A DNA stretch of 17,504 nucleotides from JBDSGC01 sp046594105 (GTDB lineage: Bacteria > Acidobacteriota > Thermoanaerobaculia > Gp7-AA8). The stretch spans positions 1 through 17,504 of the forward strand of contig JBKJQB010000350.1 in NCBI GenBank assembly GCA_046594105.1, given 5' to 3'. The position numbers and the translations under genes were made by a program. The notes under the pieces were generated by a model that saw nothing but the letters and a program-made list of their open reading frames with translations, did not search any database and had not been told where the DNA came from. Shown piece after piece: positions 7,725 through 13,585 of the stretch (position 1 is its first letter; every line of letters starts with the position of its first letter).

Positions 7725-9679
7725 CGCGTGCCTTCCGCGAGCCGAAGGACGATCACGCCAGAGGAGGCTGGACCGCCTCCCGGCTCTGGATTTTGAGATT
7801 GAACCACCCCGCTCCCTGTGGCGCGCACGACGAAACCTGCCGCGGTCGCTCTGGCCACCGCTGCGCGCGCATCGAGGCCGCGAACATCGGGCACACCCTC
7901 ACGCCCTCCCATCGTCGCCGATCGCTCAGCCGTATCTCCTAAGTGTTGCGAAAACGTCGCCAGCAACGGGGCGCCCACACCGATGGTCCGGGAGGGAACG
8001 GAAGGGGCGACACCGAGATAGCGGAGTGTCGATTCGGCAATCTCACGGAAGGCCGGCGCGGCCACGGTCCCGCCGTACTGCGCGCCCTTAGGCTCATCGA
8101 TGACCACCAGGATGGCCAGTCGCGGCCGATCAGCGGGAACGTACCCGCCGAACGACGCGACCACCTTGTCCGGGGAGTAACCGCCTCGTGCCGCCTTCTG
8201 TGCGGTGCCGGTCTTTCCCGCCACTACGTGGTCAGCCAGCGCGGCAGGGGCGCCAGTACCGCGAGCGACGACGGCTTTCAGAATCTCGTTGAGAACAGCG
8301 GCGGTCCTTTCCGAAATCACGCGAACGGGAGGCGGTGCCGGAACCCGGGCGACTGTGTTGTTGTTGCTGTCGACAAGCCGGTCGACGATGCGCGGGGTGA
8401 CCCGGAGCCCACCATTTGCCACCGTGGCAAACGCAGCGACGATCTGCAGAGGGGTGACGCTGATCTCCTGCCCCATCGACATGCTGGCATTCGATACCGC
8501 CGACCAGCGGCTGGTCCGTCGCAGGATGCCCGACGCCTCTCCGGGCAGAGGAATGCCGGTGCGCTCGCCGAAGCCAAAGCGGCGAATGTAGCGATAAAAA
8601 TTCTCCTGACCGAGAGCCAGCCCGACACGGATCGCGCCGACATTCGACGAATGCACCATCACATCCTCGAACGTGATGAGCCCGTACTGGTTGTGCCCGT
8701 GCTCATGAATGTCCACGTTGCCGACCGTGATCACCCCGTTTCCGCAGTCGAGCATCTGGGAGGGTGTGACCACTCCTTCTTCCAGCCCTGCCGACGCCGT
8801 GATGACCTTGAAGGTCGAGCCGGGCTCGTAGAGATCCTGGACGCTGTGATTCCGCCAGGAGGCCGGAGGGGAGTCGCGGAATCGATTCGGATCGAAGGTC
8901 GGAGCGGAGGCCATGGCCAGAATGGACCCGTCTGCCGGGTTCATCACCACCACCGAACCCCCCGCCGCGTGATAGCGGGTCACCGCGTCGGTCAGTGCGC
9001 GTTCGGCAATGAACTGCACGACGGAATCGATGGTCAGGACGACGTCCGATCCATCGACGGCGCGATTGGCGCCTTCCCCTCCGACCAAGTACATCCCCTT
9101 GCGCGCATCGCGCAGCAGAGTCACCCGGCCGGCACGGCCGCGCACGTGAGAATCGAACGAATGCTCCACGCCCGCCAGGCCTTCCCCATCCAGCCCGACA
9201 TATCCGATCACGTTCGCGGCGAGCGCTCCGCGAGGGTAGGAGCGGCGGTGCTCGTCAAGGTAATAGATGCCCGGAAGCCGCAGCTTGCGGACTGCGGAGG
9301 TAGCCTCCAGCGAAACCTGGCGGGCGATCCAGACGAAGCCGCCACCGGCAGCCAGCTTCTTTTCGAGGGTATCGACGCTCATGTTCAACGCAGGAATCGA
9401 TGCCAGCGCCCGTGCGGTGTGTTCGATGTTGGAGATGGCCTGAGGATCGGCGTAGATCGATTCCGCGGAGACGCTCTCGGCCAGCACTCGGCCGCGTGCG
9501 TCCAGGATCGACCCGCGCAGAGGGCTGAGGGCGATGGTGCGCTCCTGCTGGCGCTGCGCCTTGGACACGTATTCGCCGTGCCGAACGAGTTGCACCTGCA
9601 TCAGCCGGCCGACGACGATGACGCCCCAGGCGGCCAGGAATGAGAAGAGAAAGAGAACGCGGCGACGGGAGAGGGTCAT
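7721..9679 (-). CDS. ftsI: FtsI / PBP3-type septal transpeptidase with C-terminal PASTA domain
   Basis: This class B penicillin-binding protein cross-links septal peptidoglycan beside FtsW. The 652-residue protein has a short basic N-terminus and one membrane anchor (about 7-27), then RGSILDARGR (55-64) of the pedestal domain. The catalytic motifs are STFK with nucleophile Ser288 (288-291), SSN (344-346) and KTG (489-491). After a linker, residues about 595-650 begin VPDVRGLDARAAVARA and have the proportions of a single PASTA domain (VPDV... A...L...GF...Q.P.PG). A TTG three bases upstream is an alternative start, but GGAGGG lies five bases before the ATG at 9679, which overlaps the ftsL stop as TGATG. 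The 3' end overlaps murE by four bases. PASTA on a septal PBP is classic in Gram-positives and also seen in some diderm phyla. Confidence 0.95.
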   Translation of the reverse strand: MTLSRRRVLFLFSFLAAWGVIVVGRLMQVQLVRHGEYVSKAQRQQERTIALSPLRGSILDARGRVLAESVSAESIYADPQAISNIEHTARALASIPALNMSVDTLEKKLAAGGGFVWIARQVSLEATSAVRKLRLPGIYYLDEHRRSYPRGALAANVIGYVGLDGEGLAGVEHSFDSHVRGRAGRVTLLRDARKGMYLVGGEGANRAVDGSDVVLTIDSVVQFIAERALTDAVTRYHAAGGSVVVMNPADGSILAMASAPTFDPNRFRDSPPASWRNHSVQDLYEPGSTFKVITASAGLEEGVVTPSQMLDCGNGVITVGNVDIHEHGHNQYGLITFEDVMVHSSNVGAIRVGLALGQENFYRYIRRFGFGERTGIPLPGEASGILRRTSRWSAVSNASMSMGQEISVTPLQIVAAFATVANGGLRVTPRIVDRLVDSNNNTVARVPAPPPVRVISERTAAVLNEILKAVVARGTGAPAALADHVVAGKTGTAQKAARGGYSPDKVVASFGGYVPADRPRLAILVVIDEPKGAQYGGTVAAPAFREIAESTLRYLGVAPSVPSRTIGVGAPLLATFSQHLGDTAERSATMGGREGVPDVRGLDARAAVARATAAGFVVRATGSGVVQSQNPEPGGGPASSGVIVLRLAEGTR

Positions 9680-10077
9680 CAACGCCCTCCACCCTCATGA
9701 GCGTCCAGCCCCGACGCGGTGGCTCTCTGGCTCGCCGCGCCCGCGCGCGATTCCTGTTCGACCATCACCACCATGCCAGGGTCGGTGCGCTCGAAGCCGA
9801 GGGATGTGGCCCGCGCTTCCACCGAAGCGAGGGCGGTCAGCCGGTCCAGCTCCAGGTTCAGATTCTTGTTGGAGTTCTCGATTTCCTTTCTCTGCTTCTG
9901 AAGCCGCGTGGCTTCGTGCCCCAGGCGCATCACCTCGAGGTTCTGCCAGGTGAACAGAAGAAGAAAGAGGCCGATCGGAAGGCCAATGCCGGCAACAGCG
10001 ATCAGCTCGCGGAAACGCTGGCGGTCGCGCTCACGGACGATGTGGGTATTTTCGATCGGCTTTTTCTGTGCGTACAT
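9679..10077 (-). CDS. ftsL: FtsL-like bitopic division protein
   Basis: This is a small single-pass membrane protein expected to join FtsB and FtsQ in the complex that activates FtsW-FtsI. The 132 residues show a charged cytoplasmic N-terminus (RERDRQRFREL), one hydrophobic span (about 26-44), then a heptad-rich coiled-coil stretch (about 45-85: RLGHEATRLQKQRKEIENSN and onward) and the LASVEARATSLGF segment. That segment resembles the I..E..A...G motif of FtsL. The remaining 25 residues are low complexity. FtsL sequences diverge strongly, so the assignment rests on topology, this motif and the position between rsmH and ftsI. The Shine-Dalgarno sequence is weak (no clear GGAG before the ATG at 10077), which is notable after a structured 190-bp spacer. 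The stop overlaps the ftsI start. Confidence 0.85.
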   Translation of the reverse strand: MYAQKKPIENTHIVRERDRQRFRELIAVAGIGLPIGLFLLLFTWQNLEVMRLGHEATRLQKQRKEIENSNKNLNLELDRLTALASVEARATSLGFERTDPGMVVMVEQESRAGAASQRATASGLDAHEGGGR

Positions 10078-10087
10078 GGATCGACCG

Positions 10088-10243
10088 GTCGAAGCCGGGG
10101 AACAAGGGTGAAGATCTGCCTGCTAGCACGAACCCGAAAACCATCCACACCCACCCACGCTCCACCCGCCACCCCTCCCGAGCTCCGGGACGCACACACG
10201 CCCAACCCTTCCCCAACCTTCACCCTTGCTGCCTGGCTTCGAC
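10088..10243 (-). repeat. Interrupted inverted repeat enclosing G-rich spacer, rsmH-ftsL
   Basis: The spacer between the rsmH stop and the ftsL start is bounded by two arms: 10088-10096 pairs with 10235-10243 (nine bases, GTCGAAGCC) and 10103-10113 pairs with 10218-10228 (eleven bases, CAAGGGTGAAG). Six unpaired bases separate the two blocks on each side. The loop of about 104 bases is very G-rich on the mRNA strand. The structure ends ten bases before the ftsL ATG, so folding could affect ftsL translation. It is not a terminator, since no T-tract follows. Confidence 0.7.
10150..10214 (-). other. G-quadruplex-prone spacer between rsmH and ftsL
   Basis: On the minus strand this stretch contains repeated G runs. 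Five runs of three or four lie in 10150-10179 (complements of 10150-10152, 10154-10156, 10165-10167, 10172-10175 and 10177-10179). Three more lie in 10201-10214, followed by GG at 10217-10218. Loops are mostly within one to eight bases. It is strongly strand-asymmetric: G and T on the mRNA strand, C and A on the other. Folding is a prediction only. Confidence 0.45.
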
Positions 10244-10268
10244 GACCTGCTGGAGAGACTGCGGAGGC

Positions 10269-11204
10269 TTACGACCGCCGGCCCTCTCTCCGTTTCTCTG
10301 CGACTCGCAGCTTCGCGCTGCGCGATCGCGGATTTCGTATCCGTTCTTCTTCTGAAGCAGTCACTGGCCTTCCCGTCAACGACGTCACCACTTCCTCGGC
10401 TCCGCACCCGCACACCGGCAGGCCGGGCGGGCAGGTGCATTCCCCTTCCAGGCGGCGGAAGGCTCTCTTGACGATGCGATCCTCGAGCGAATGGAACGAA
10501 ATCACCGCCATGCGCGCCTCGGGCTCCAGCAGAGCAACTCCCTCTTCGATGAAACGATCCAACCCCACCAGTTCCTCGTTGACTGCGATGCGCAGCGCCT
10601 GGAAGGTGAGCGTCGATGGATCGATGTCCTGCGGCCTCGAGCGCTTGACGCTGCGAATGACTGCGGCCAGTTGACCGGTGGTCTCGATCGGTGCCTCCGC
10701 GCGCGCTGCGACGATGGCCCGCGCGATTCGCTTGGCCATCGGCTCCTCTCCGTACTCCTTGAGGATGACCACCAGGGCCGCTTCCTCCAGGGAGTTCACC
10801 AGATCGGCGGCCGATTGCGACTCCTGCCCCATGCGCATGTCCAGCGGCGCATCGAAGCGGAATGAGAAGCCGCGCGAGGCGTCGTCGAGCTGCATGGACG
10901 ACACGCCCAGATCGGCGAGGATGCCACTGACCTCGGTGACACCAGACTGCTTCAGAATGTCAATGAGCGCTTCGTGGCGTCCCCTTGCGAACGTCACCCG
11001 TGAACCGAACTTCTCCAGCCGCTTCCGCGAGTGCTCCAGAGCCTTTCCATCGCGATCGATGGCCAGCAGCCGGATCGATGGGTATTGCGCCAGGAGCGCT
11101 TCTGCGTGACCACCGAGACCGACCGTCGCATCCACCATCGTTCCGTCGTCTGGCGACGGGCGAAGAGCAGAGACGACTTCATGTAAAAGAACCGACTCAT
11201 GCAT
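10269..11204 (-). CDS. rsmH: RsmH (MraW), 16S rRNA cytosine-1402 N4-methyltransferase
   Basis: This S-adenosylmethionine-dependent enzyme methylates C1402 of 16S rRNA in the ribosomal P site and is the usual second gene of dcw clusters. The 311-residue protein has MHESVLLHEVV at the start, the SAM-binding DATVGLGGHAEALL (25-38), GILADLGVSSMQLDD (94-108), RGFSFRFDAPLDMRM (111-125), ISFHSLEDRIVKRAF (235-249), a cysteine-rich CTCPPGLPVCGCG loop (256-268) typical of the family, and a basic C-terminus RNPRSRSAKLRVAEKRR. Length is normal. The start at 11204 has only a weak Shine-Dalgarno match, though the protein begins exactly where the family does. It follows mraZ by 49 bases, so co-transcription is likely. 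Confidence 0.97.
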   Translation of the reverse strand: MHESVLLHEVVSALRPSPDDGTMVDATVGLGGHAEALLAQYPSIRLLAIDRDGKALEHSRKRLEKFGSRVTFARGRHEALIDILKQSGVTEVSGILADLGVSSMQLDDASRGFSFRFDAPLDMRMGQESQSAADLVNSLEEAALVVILKEYGEEPMAKRIARAIVAARAEAPIETTGQLAAVIRSVKRSRPQDIDPSTLTFQALRIAVNEELVGLDRFIEEGVALLEPEARMAVISFHSLEDRIVKRAFRRLEGECTCPPGLPVCGCGAEEVVTSLTGRPVTASEEERIRNPRSRSAKLRVAEKRREGRRS

Positions 11205-11253
11205 GAGGTTGCGCGATTCCCAGTCCTGCTAACGACCGCGAAATCGCGGAACC

Positions 11254-11709
11254 TCACACACCGTGGAGCTCCAGCTCCTTCCAATCCTCGTTCGTGAGCG
11301 GCGTCTCCGACATCCGCTTCTGAATCCGCTCCTCATTCCAGACGATGAGGTGATCGGTGTTCCCGATCACCACCACGTCCTCGACGATCCCGGCAACGTT
11401 GCGCAGGATCGTCGGGATCAGCACGCGACCCTGGGCATCGATGGTGGCGGCCTGCCCGTAATAGTTCAGGCGCTCGAGCAGCTTCGCCTTCGGCATCGAC
11501 GTCGAGGGCACCTTCGAGAGGCGTCCCTGGAAGTCGTACCAGACCGCCATCGGATAGATCGTGGCCCGCTCGCCATCGGTGGAGGTGATGAAGCAGTCCG
11601 ATCCGTATTTCTCTTCAATGAGCTTCCGGAAGCCGGCAGGGACCTTCAGACGGCCCTTGTCGTCAACCTTGGCGGGGGCATGCCCCATCAAAACGCTCGG
11701 CTCGACCAT
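11254..11709 (-). CDS. mraZ: MraZ, AbrB-fold transcriptional regulator of the dcw cluster
   Basis: MraZ forms ring-shaped oligomers that bind direct repeats upstream of its own gene and control the division cluster. The 151-residue protein contains the two tandem AbrB-like half-motifs typical of MraZ: DDKGRLKVPAGFR (16-28) and DAQGRVLIPTILR (91-103), plus the central LLERLNYYGQAATI segment. The frame is open upstream to 12354, but those 215 residues cover the operator, hairpin repeats and the divergent gene. They resemble no protein, so I use the ATG at 11709; an internal ATG at 11688 is possible. The Shine-Dalgarno match is poor. The C-terminal tail (ETPLTNEDWKELELHGV) is ordinary. Four operator boxes lie 37-72 bases upstream, which supports autoregulation. 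Confidence 0.95.
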   Translation of the reverse strand: MVEPSVLMGHAPAKVDDKGRLKVPAGFRKLIEEKYGSDCFITSTDGERATIYPMAVWYDFQGRLSKVPSTSMPKAKLLERLNYYGQAATIDAQGRVLIPTILRNVAGIVEDVVVIGNTDHLIVWNEERIQKRMSETPLTNEDWKELELHGV

Positions 11710-11741
11710 GATTTCTACTGACTTTCCGCGGATTAGGAGAC

Positions 11742-11770
11742 TTTGTACCACCTTTCTCCACTTGAGTCCA
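11742..11770 (-). promoter_or_regulatory. Candidate promoter of the dcw cluster (mraZ promoter)
   Basis: Reading the minus strand, TGGACT (11770-11765; four of six to TTGACA) is followed after 17 bases by TACAAA (11747-11742; four of six to TATAAT), preceded by TGG as an extended -10. The predicted start is near 11735, about 25 bases before the mraZ ATG. The hexamers are only fair. Their overlap with the regular GTGG boxes is what makes the placement convincing, since a bound MraZ ring would cover the promoter. Confidence 0.5.
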
Positions 11771-11781
11771 CAAAAATCCAC
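11746..11781 (-). promoter_or_regulatory. Four-box MraZ operator, GTGG repeats at 10-bp period
   Basis: On the minus strand the hexamers GTGGAT (11781-11776), GTGGAC (11771-11766), GTGGAG (11761-11756) and GTGGTA (11751-11746) are each separated by exactly four bases. They therefore recur every ten bases on one face of the helix. Direct repeats of G-rich boxes at this spacing upstream of mraZ are the known binding pattern of MraZ in E. coli and Mycoplasma, where the box sequence differs somewhat. The boxes overlap the predicted -35 to -10 region, as expected for a repressor site. Confidence 0.85.
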
Positions 11782-11826
11782 CGGTGGTAGACGCGAACAC
11801 TTCGCCTGCAACGACTTGGCGAGCTT

Positions 11827-11869
11827 CCGCCGGCAAGATGCCGGCGGACCGGCCGGCAGGGATGCCGGC
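11827..11869. repeat. Two REP-like GCCGGC hairpins between mraZ and the divergent lipoprotein gene
   Basis: Two adjacent palindromes: CCGCCGGC (11827-11834) with GCCGGCGG (11840-11847) around a five-base loop, and GCCGGC (11852-11857) with GCCGGC (11864-11869) around a six-base loop. Such GC-rich paired palindromes are typical dispersed extragenic repeats. They lie between the two divergent transcription units and probably upstream of both promoters. Confidence 0.7.
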
Positions 11870-11907
11870 GCTCCGAGAGGCAGGCCCATCCTCCGCAGCC
11901 GGGTAGC

Positions 11908-11933
11908 TTCTGGTTTCTGGTTTCTGGTTTCTG
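11908..11933. repeat. Short tandem repeat of TGGTTTC
   Basis: Three perfect copies of the heptamer TGGTTTC (11911-11931) with partial copies on both sides, ending 17 bases before the GTG start of the plus-strand gene. The low-complexity, pyrimidine-rich stretch occupies the place where that gene's promoter should be, so copy-number change could alter promoter spacing. Confidence 0.8.
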
Positions 11934-11949
11934 CCATACGCTTTCTCCC

Positions 11950-13134
11950 GTGAAACGACTGCTCGTCCCTGCGCTCGCTCTTTTTCTCGCAGCATGTGCC
12001 ACGACCCACCCACTCCCCCATCGGTCGCGGGAGCTGCGCGGACTGTGGGTTACCACGGTGAACAACGGCGACTGGCCGTCGCGCCGCGACCTCACGCCGG
12101 AGGCCCAACGGCAGGAGCTGATCGCCATCCTCGACCGCGCGGCATCTCTGCACCTCAACGCGATTTTTCTGCAGGTCCGGCCAAAGGCGGACGCCGTGTA
12201 CGCGTCGAGCCTGGAGCCATGGTCGGAGTTTCTCTCCGGGACGATGGGAAGAGCACCGGAGCCTTTCTACGATCCTCTCTCGTTCGCCATCACCGAGGCG
12301 CACGCGCGGGGCATGGAACTGCACGCCTGGTTCAATCCGTTTCGCGCACACCATCCGAACCCCGAGTCACCGCAGAGCGCGGCGCAGGTGGTGCGGCTGC
12401 ATCCGGAGCAGGTCGTCGACTACGGCAAATACGTCTGGCTGGATCCGGGCGATCCCGCCGTGCGCACCGAGGTCCTCAACGTCATCGCAGACGTGGTGAA
12501 GCGCTACGACGTCGATGGCGTTCACCTCGATGACTACTTCTATCCCTACCAGGAGAAAGATGCCTCGGGGCAGATCATCGACTTCCCCGACGAGCCCACC
12601 TGGCAGCGCTATCAGACCGGTGGCGGACGGCTTTCCCGCAACGACTGGAGGCGGGACAGCATCAATCAATTCGTGCGCGATCTGTACCGCTCGGTCAAAG
12701 GGATCAGGAATCGGGTGGAAGTGGGAATCAGCCCGTTCGGGATCTGGCGGCCGCACCATCCGCCGCAGATCGAAGGTCTGGATTCCTACGAGAAGATCTA
12801 CGCCGACTCGCGCCTCTGGCTGCAGAAGGGCTGGGTCGATTACCTGGCACCCCAGCTCTACTGGCCGATCGCGAAACGCGAGCAGAGCTTTCCGGTGCTG
12901 CTGCGCTGGTGGAGCGAACAGGACGTGCGCGGCCGGGGGATCGTGGCCGGCATGAGCATCAACCGGGTATCCACAGGGCGCCCGGCCAGCGTGCCGCCTG
13001 AAGAGATCGCCCAACAGCTGGCACTGGTGAAGAGCGAGCGGAGAGCGGTCGGCTTCATCCTGTTCAGCGCACGGACTCTGATGGAGAACCGCGGCGGCAT
13101 CAACGAAGTGATCGGTCCGATCATCGGACAGTAA
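11950..13134 (+). CDS. GHL10-family glycosyl hydrolase-like lipoprotein (DigH/YngK type)
   Basis: This is a predicted lipoprotein with a TIM-barrel glycosidase domain. The 394 residues open with KRLLVPALALFLAAC, a signal peptide with lipobox LAAC (Cys16). The GHL10 domain starts at RELRGLWVTTVNN (27-39) and includes IFLQVRPKADAVYAS (72-86), ELHAWFNPFR (123-132), WLDPGDPAVR (163-172), DGVHLDDYFYPY (189-200, with the acidic pair expected in the active site), VGISPFGIWRP (258-268) and YLAPQLYWPI (298-307). E. coli DigH of this family cleaves glycan strands lacking stem peptides at the divisome, so the divergent position next to the dcw cluster suggests a wall-remodelling role; this is inference. 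The start is GTG at 11950 with no Shine-Dalgarno sequence. TACGCT (11937-11942) seven bases upstream would fit a leaderless transcript. It could instead act on another polysaccharide. Confidence 0.88.
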   Translation: MKRLLVPALALFLAACATTHPLPHRSRELRGLWVTTVNNGDWPSRRDLTPEAQRQELIAILDRAASLHLNAIFLQVRPKADAVYASSLEPWSEFLSGTMGRAPEPFYDPLSFAITEAHARGMELHAWFNPFRAHHPNPESPQSAAQVVRLHPEQVVDYGKYVWLDPGDPAVRTEVLNVIADVVKRYDVDGVHLDDYFYPYQEKDASGQIIDFPDEPTWQRYQTGGGRLSRNDWRRDSINQFVRDLYRSVKGIRNRVEVGISPFGIWRPHHPPQIEGLDSYEKIYADSRLWLQKGWVDYLAPQLYWPIAKREQSFPVLLRWWSEQDVRGRGIVAGMSINRVSTGRPASVPPEEIAQQLALVKSERRAVGFILFSARTLMENRGGINEVIGPIIGQ

Positions 13135-13169
13135 GGGGCCAGTAAGAGGCTCCCCTCCAGCAGATTTCA

Positions 13170-13401
13170 GCCGGCACAGCCGGCGAGAGACTGTAGCCCC
13201 CGGCGTCAGCCGGGGGAAAGCGAGAACTCCCATTTCGCGAGCCTGCTTCAGCGGGCGACAGAACCGCGGATGCACTATTCGGCGGTTCGCCAGATGACGC
13301 GGAACCGTTCTGTCGCCCGGTGAAGCAGGCTTCGCTGCATCGGGTCGCTGCGTTCCCCCGGCTGAAGCCGGGGGCTACAGTCTTCTGCCGGCTGCGCCGG
13401 C
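13170..13401. repeat. 232-bp MITE-like/REP composite element with 95-bp inverted arms
   Basis: Most of the 451-base gap between the two plus-strand units is one symmetrical element. Arm 13170-13264 aligns without gaps to the reverse complement of 13307-13401, matching at 73 of 95 positions by hand count, around a 42-base centre. Each arm carries smaller palindromes: GCCGGC pairs (13170-13184; 13387-13401) and CCCCCGGC/GCCGGGGG hairpins (13197-13216; 13355-13374). The centre adds GAACCGC/GCGGTTC (13261-13267; 13282-13288). Mismatches cluster in the middle of the arms while hairpins are kept, as if the hairpins are what is conserved. No open frame is credible in it. It lies just downstream of the lipoprotein gene, which lacks an ordinary terminator, and may end its mRNA. 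Confidence 0.85.
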
Positions 13402-13475
13402 TCCAGTCAGGGCCCTCGATGCGCCCTGCATCGGAGAACGCGCGACATGATTTGGATAGCTGCCCCGACACGCTT

Positions 13476-13519
13476 AGTTTTTGGAAAACTCCCGCCCTAC
13501 GGCGACGTATAATCGCCGT
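13476..13519 (+). promoter_or_regulatory. Promoter of the M16 peptidase operon with two dyads
   Basis: A perfect TATAAT (13508-13513) lies 72 bases before the first M16 start. No good -35 sits at 17 bases; the nearest candidate is TTGGAA (13481-13486) at 21 bases. Two dyads frame the site: AGTTTT with AAAACT around TGG (13476-13490) at the -35 position, and ACGGCGA with TCGCCGT around seven bases (13499-13519) overlapping the -10. A poorly spaced -35 with symmetrical sequences suggests a regulator-dependent promoter. Confidence 0.6.
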
Positions 13520-13585
13520 CCCCGCAGGTCGCCTTTTCCACGGTTGCCTGCCCACCTGCAACAAACCAGTCTGAGGAGGATTTTG

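Noticed and set aside
6207..7796. 529-codon plus-strand frame opposite murE
   Set aside because: Antisense to a gene with all family motifs; composition is repetitive His/Arg/Asp and shows no domain.
7943..9643. 566-codon plus-strand frame opposite ftsI
   Set aside because: Antisense shadow of a secure PBP gene; no motif, signal peptide or ribosome site.
11710..12354. N-terminal extension of mraZ to 366 residues
   Set aside because: It would be translated from the operator boxes, REP hairpins and the divergent lipoprotein gene. MraZ homology begins only at the ATG near 11709.
13170..13401. CRISPR array or tandem-repeat reading of the intergenic palindromes
   Set aside because: There is one inverted pair, not a series of direct repeats with regular spacers, and no cas gene is present.
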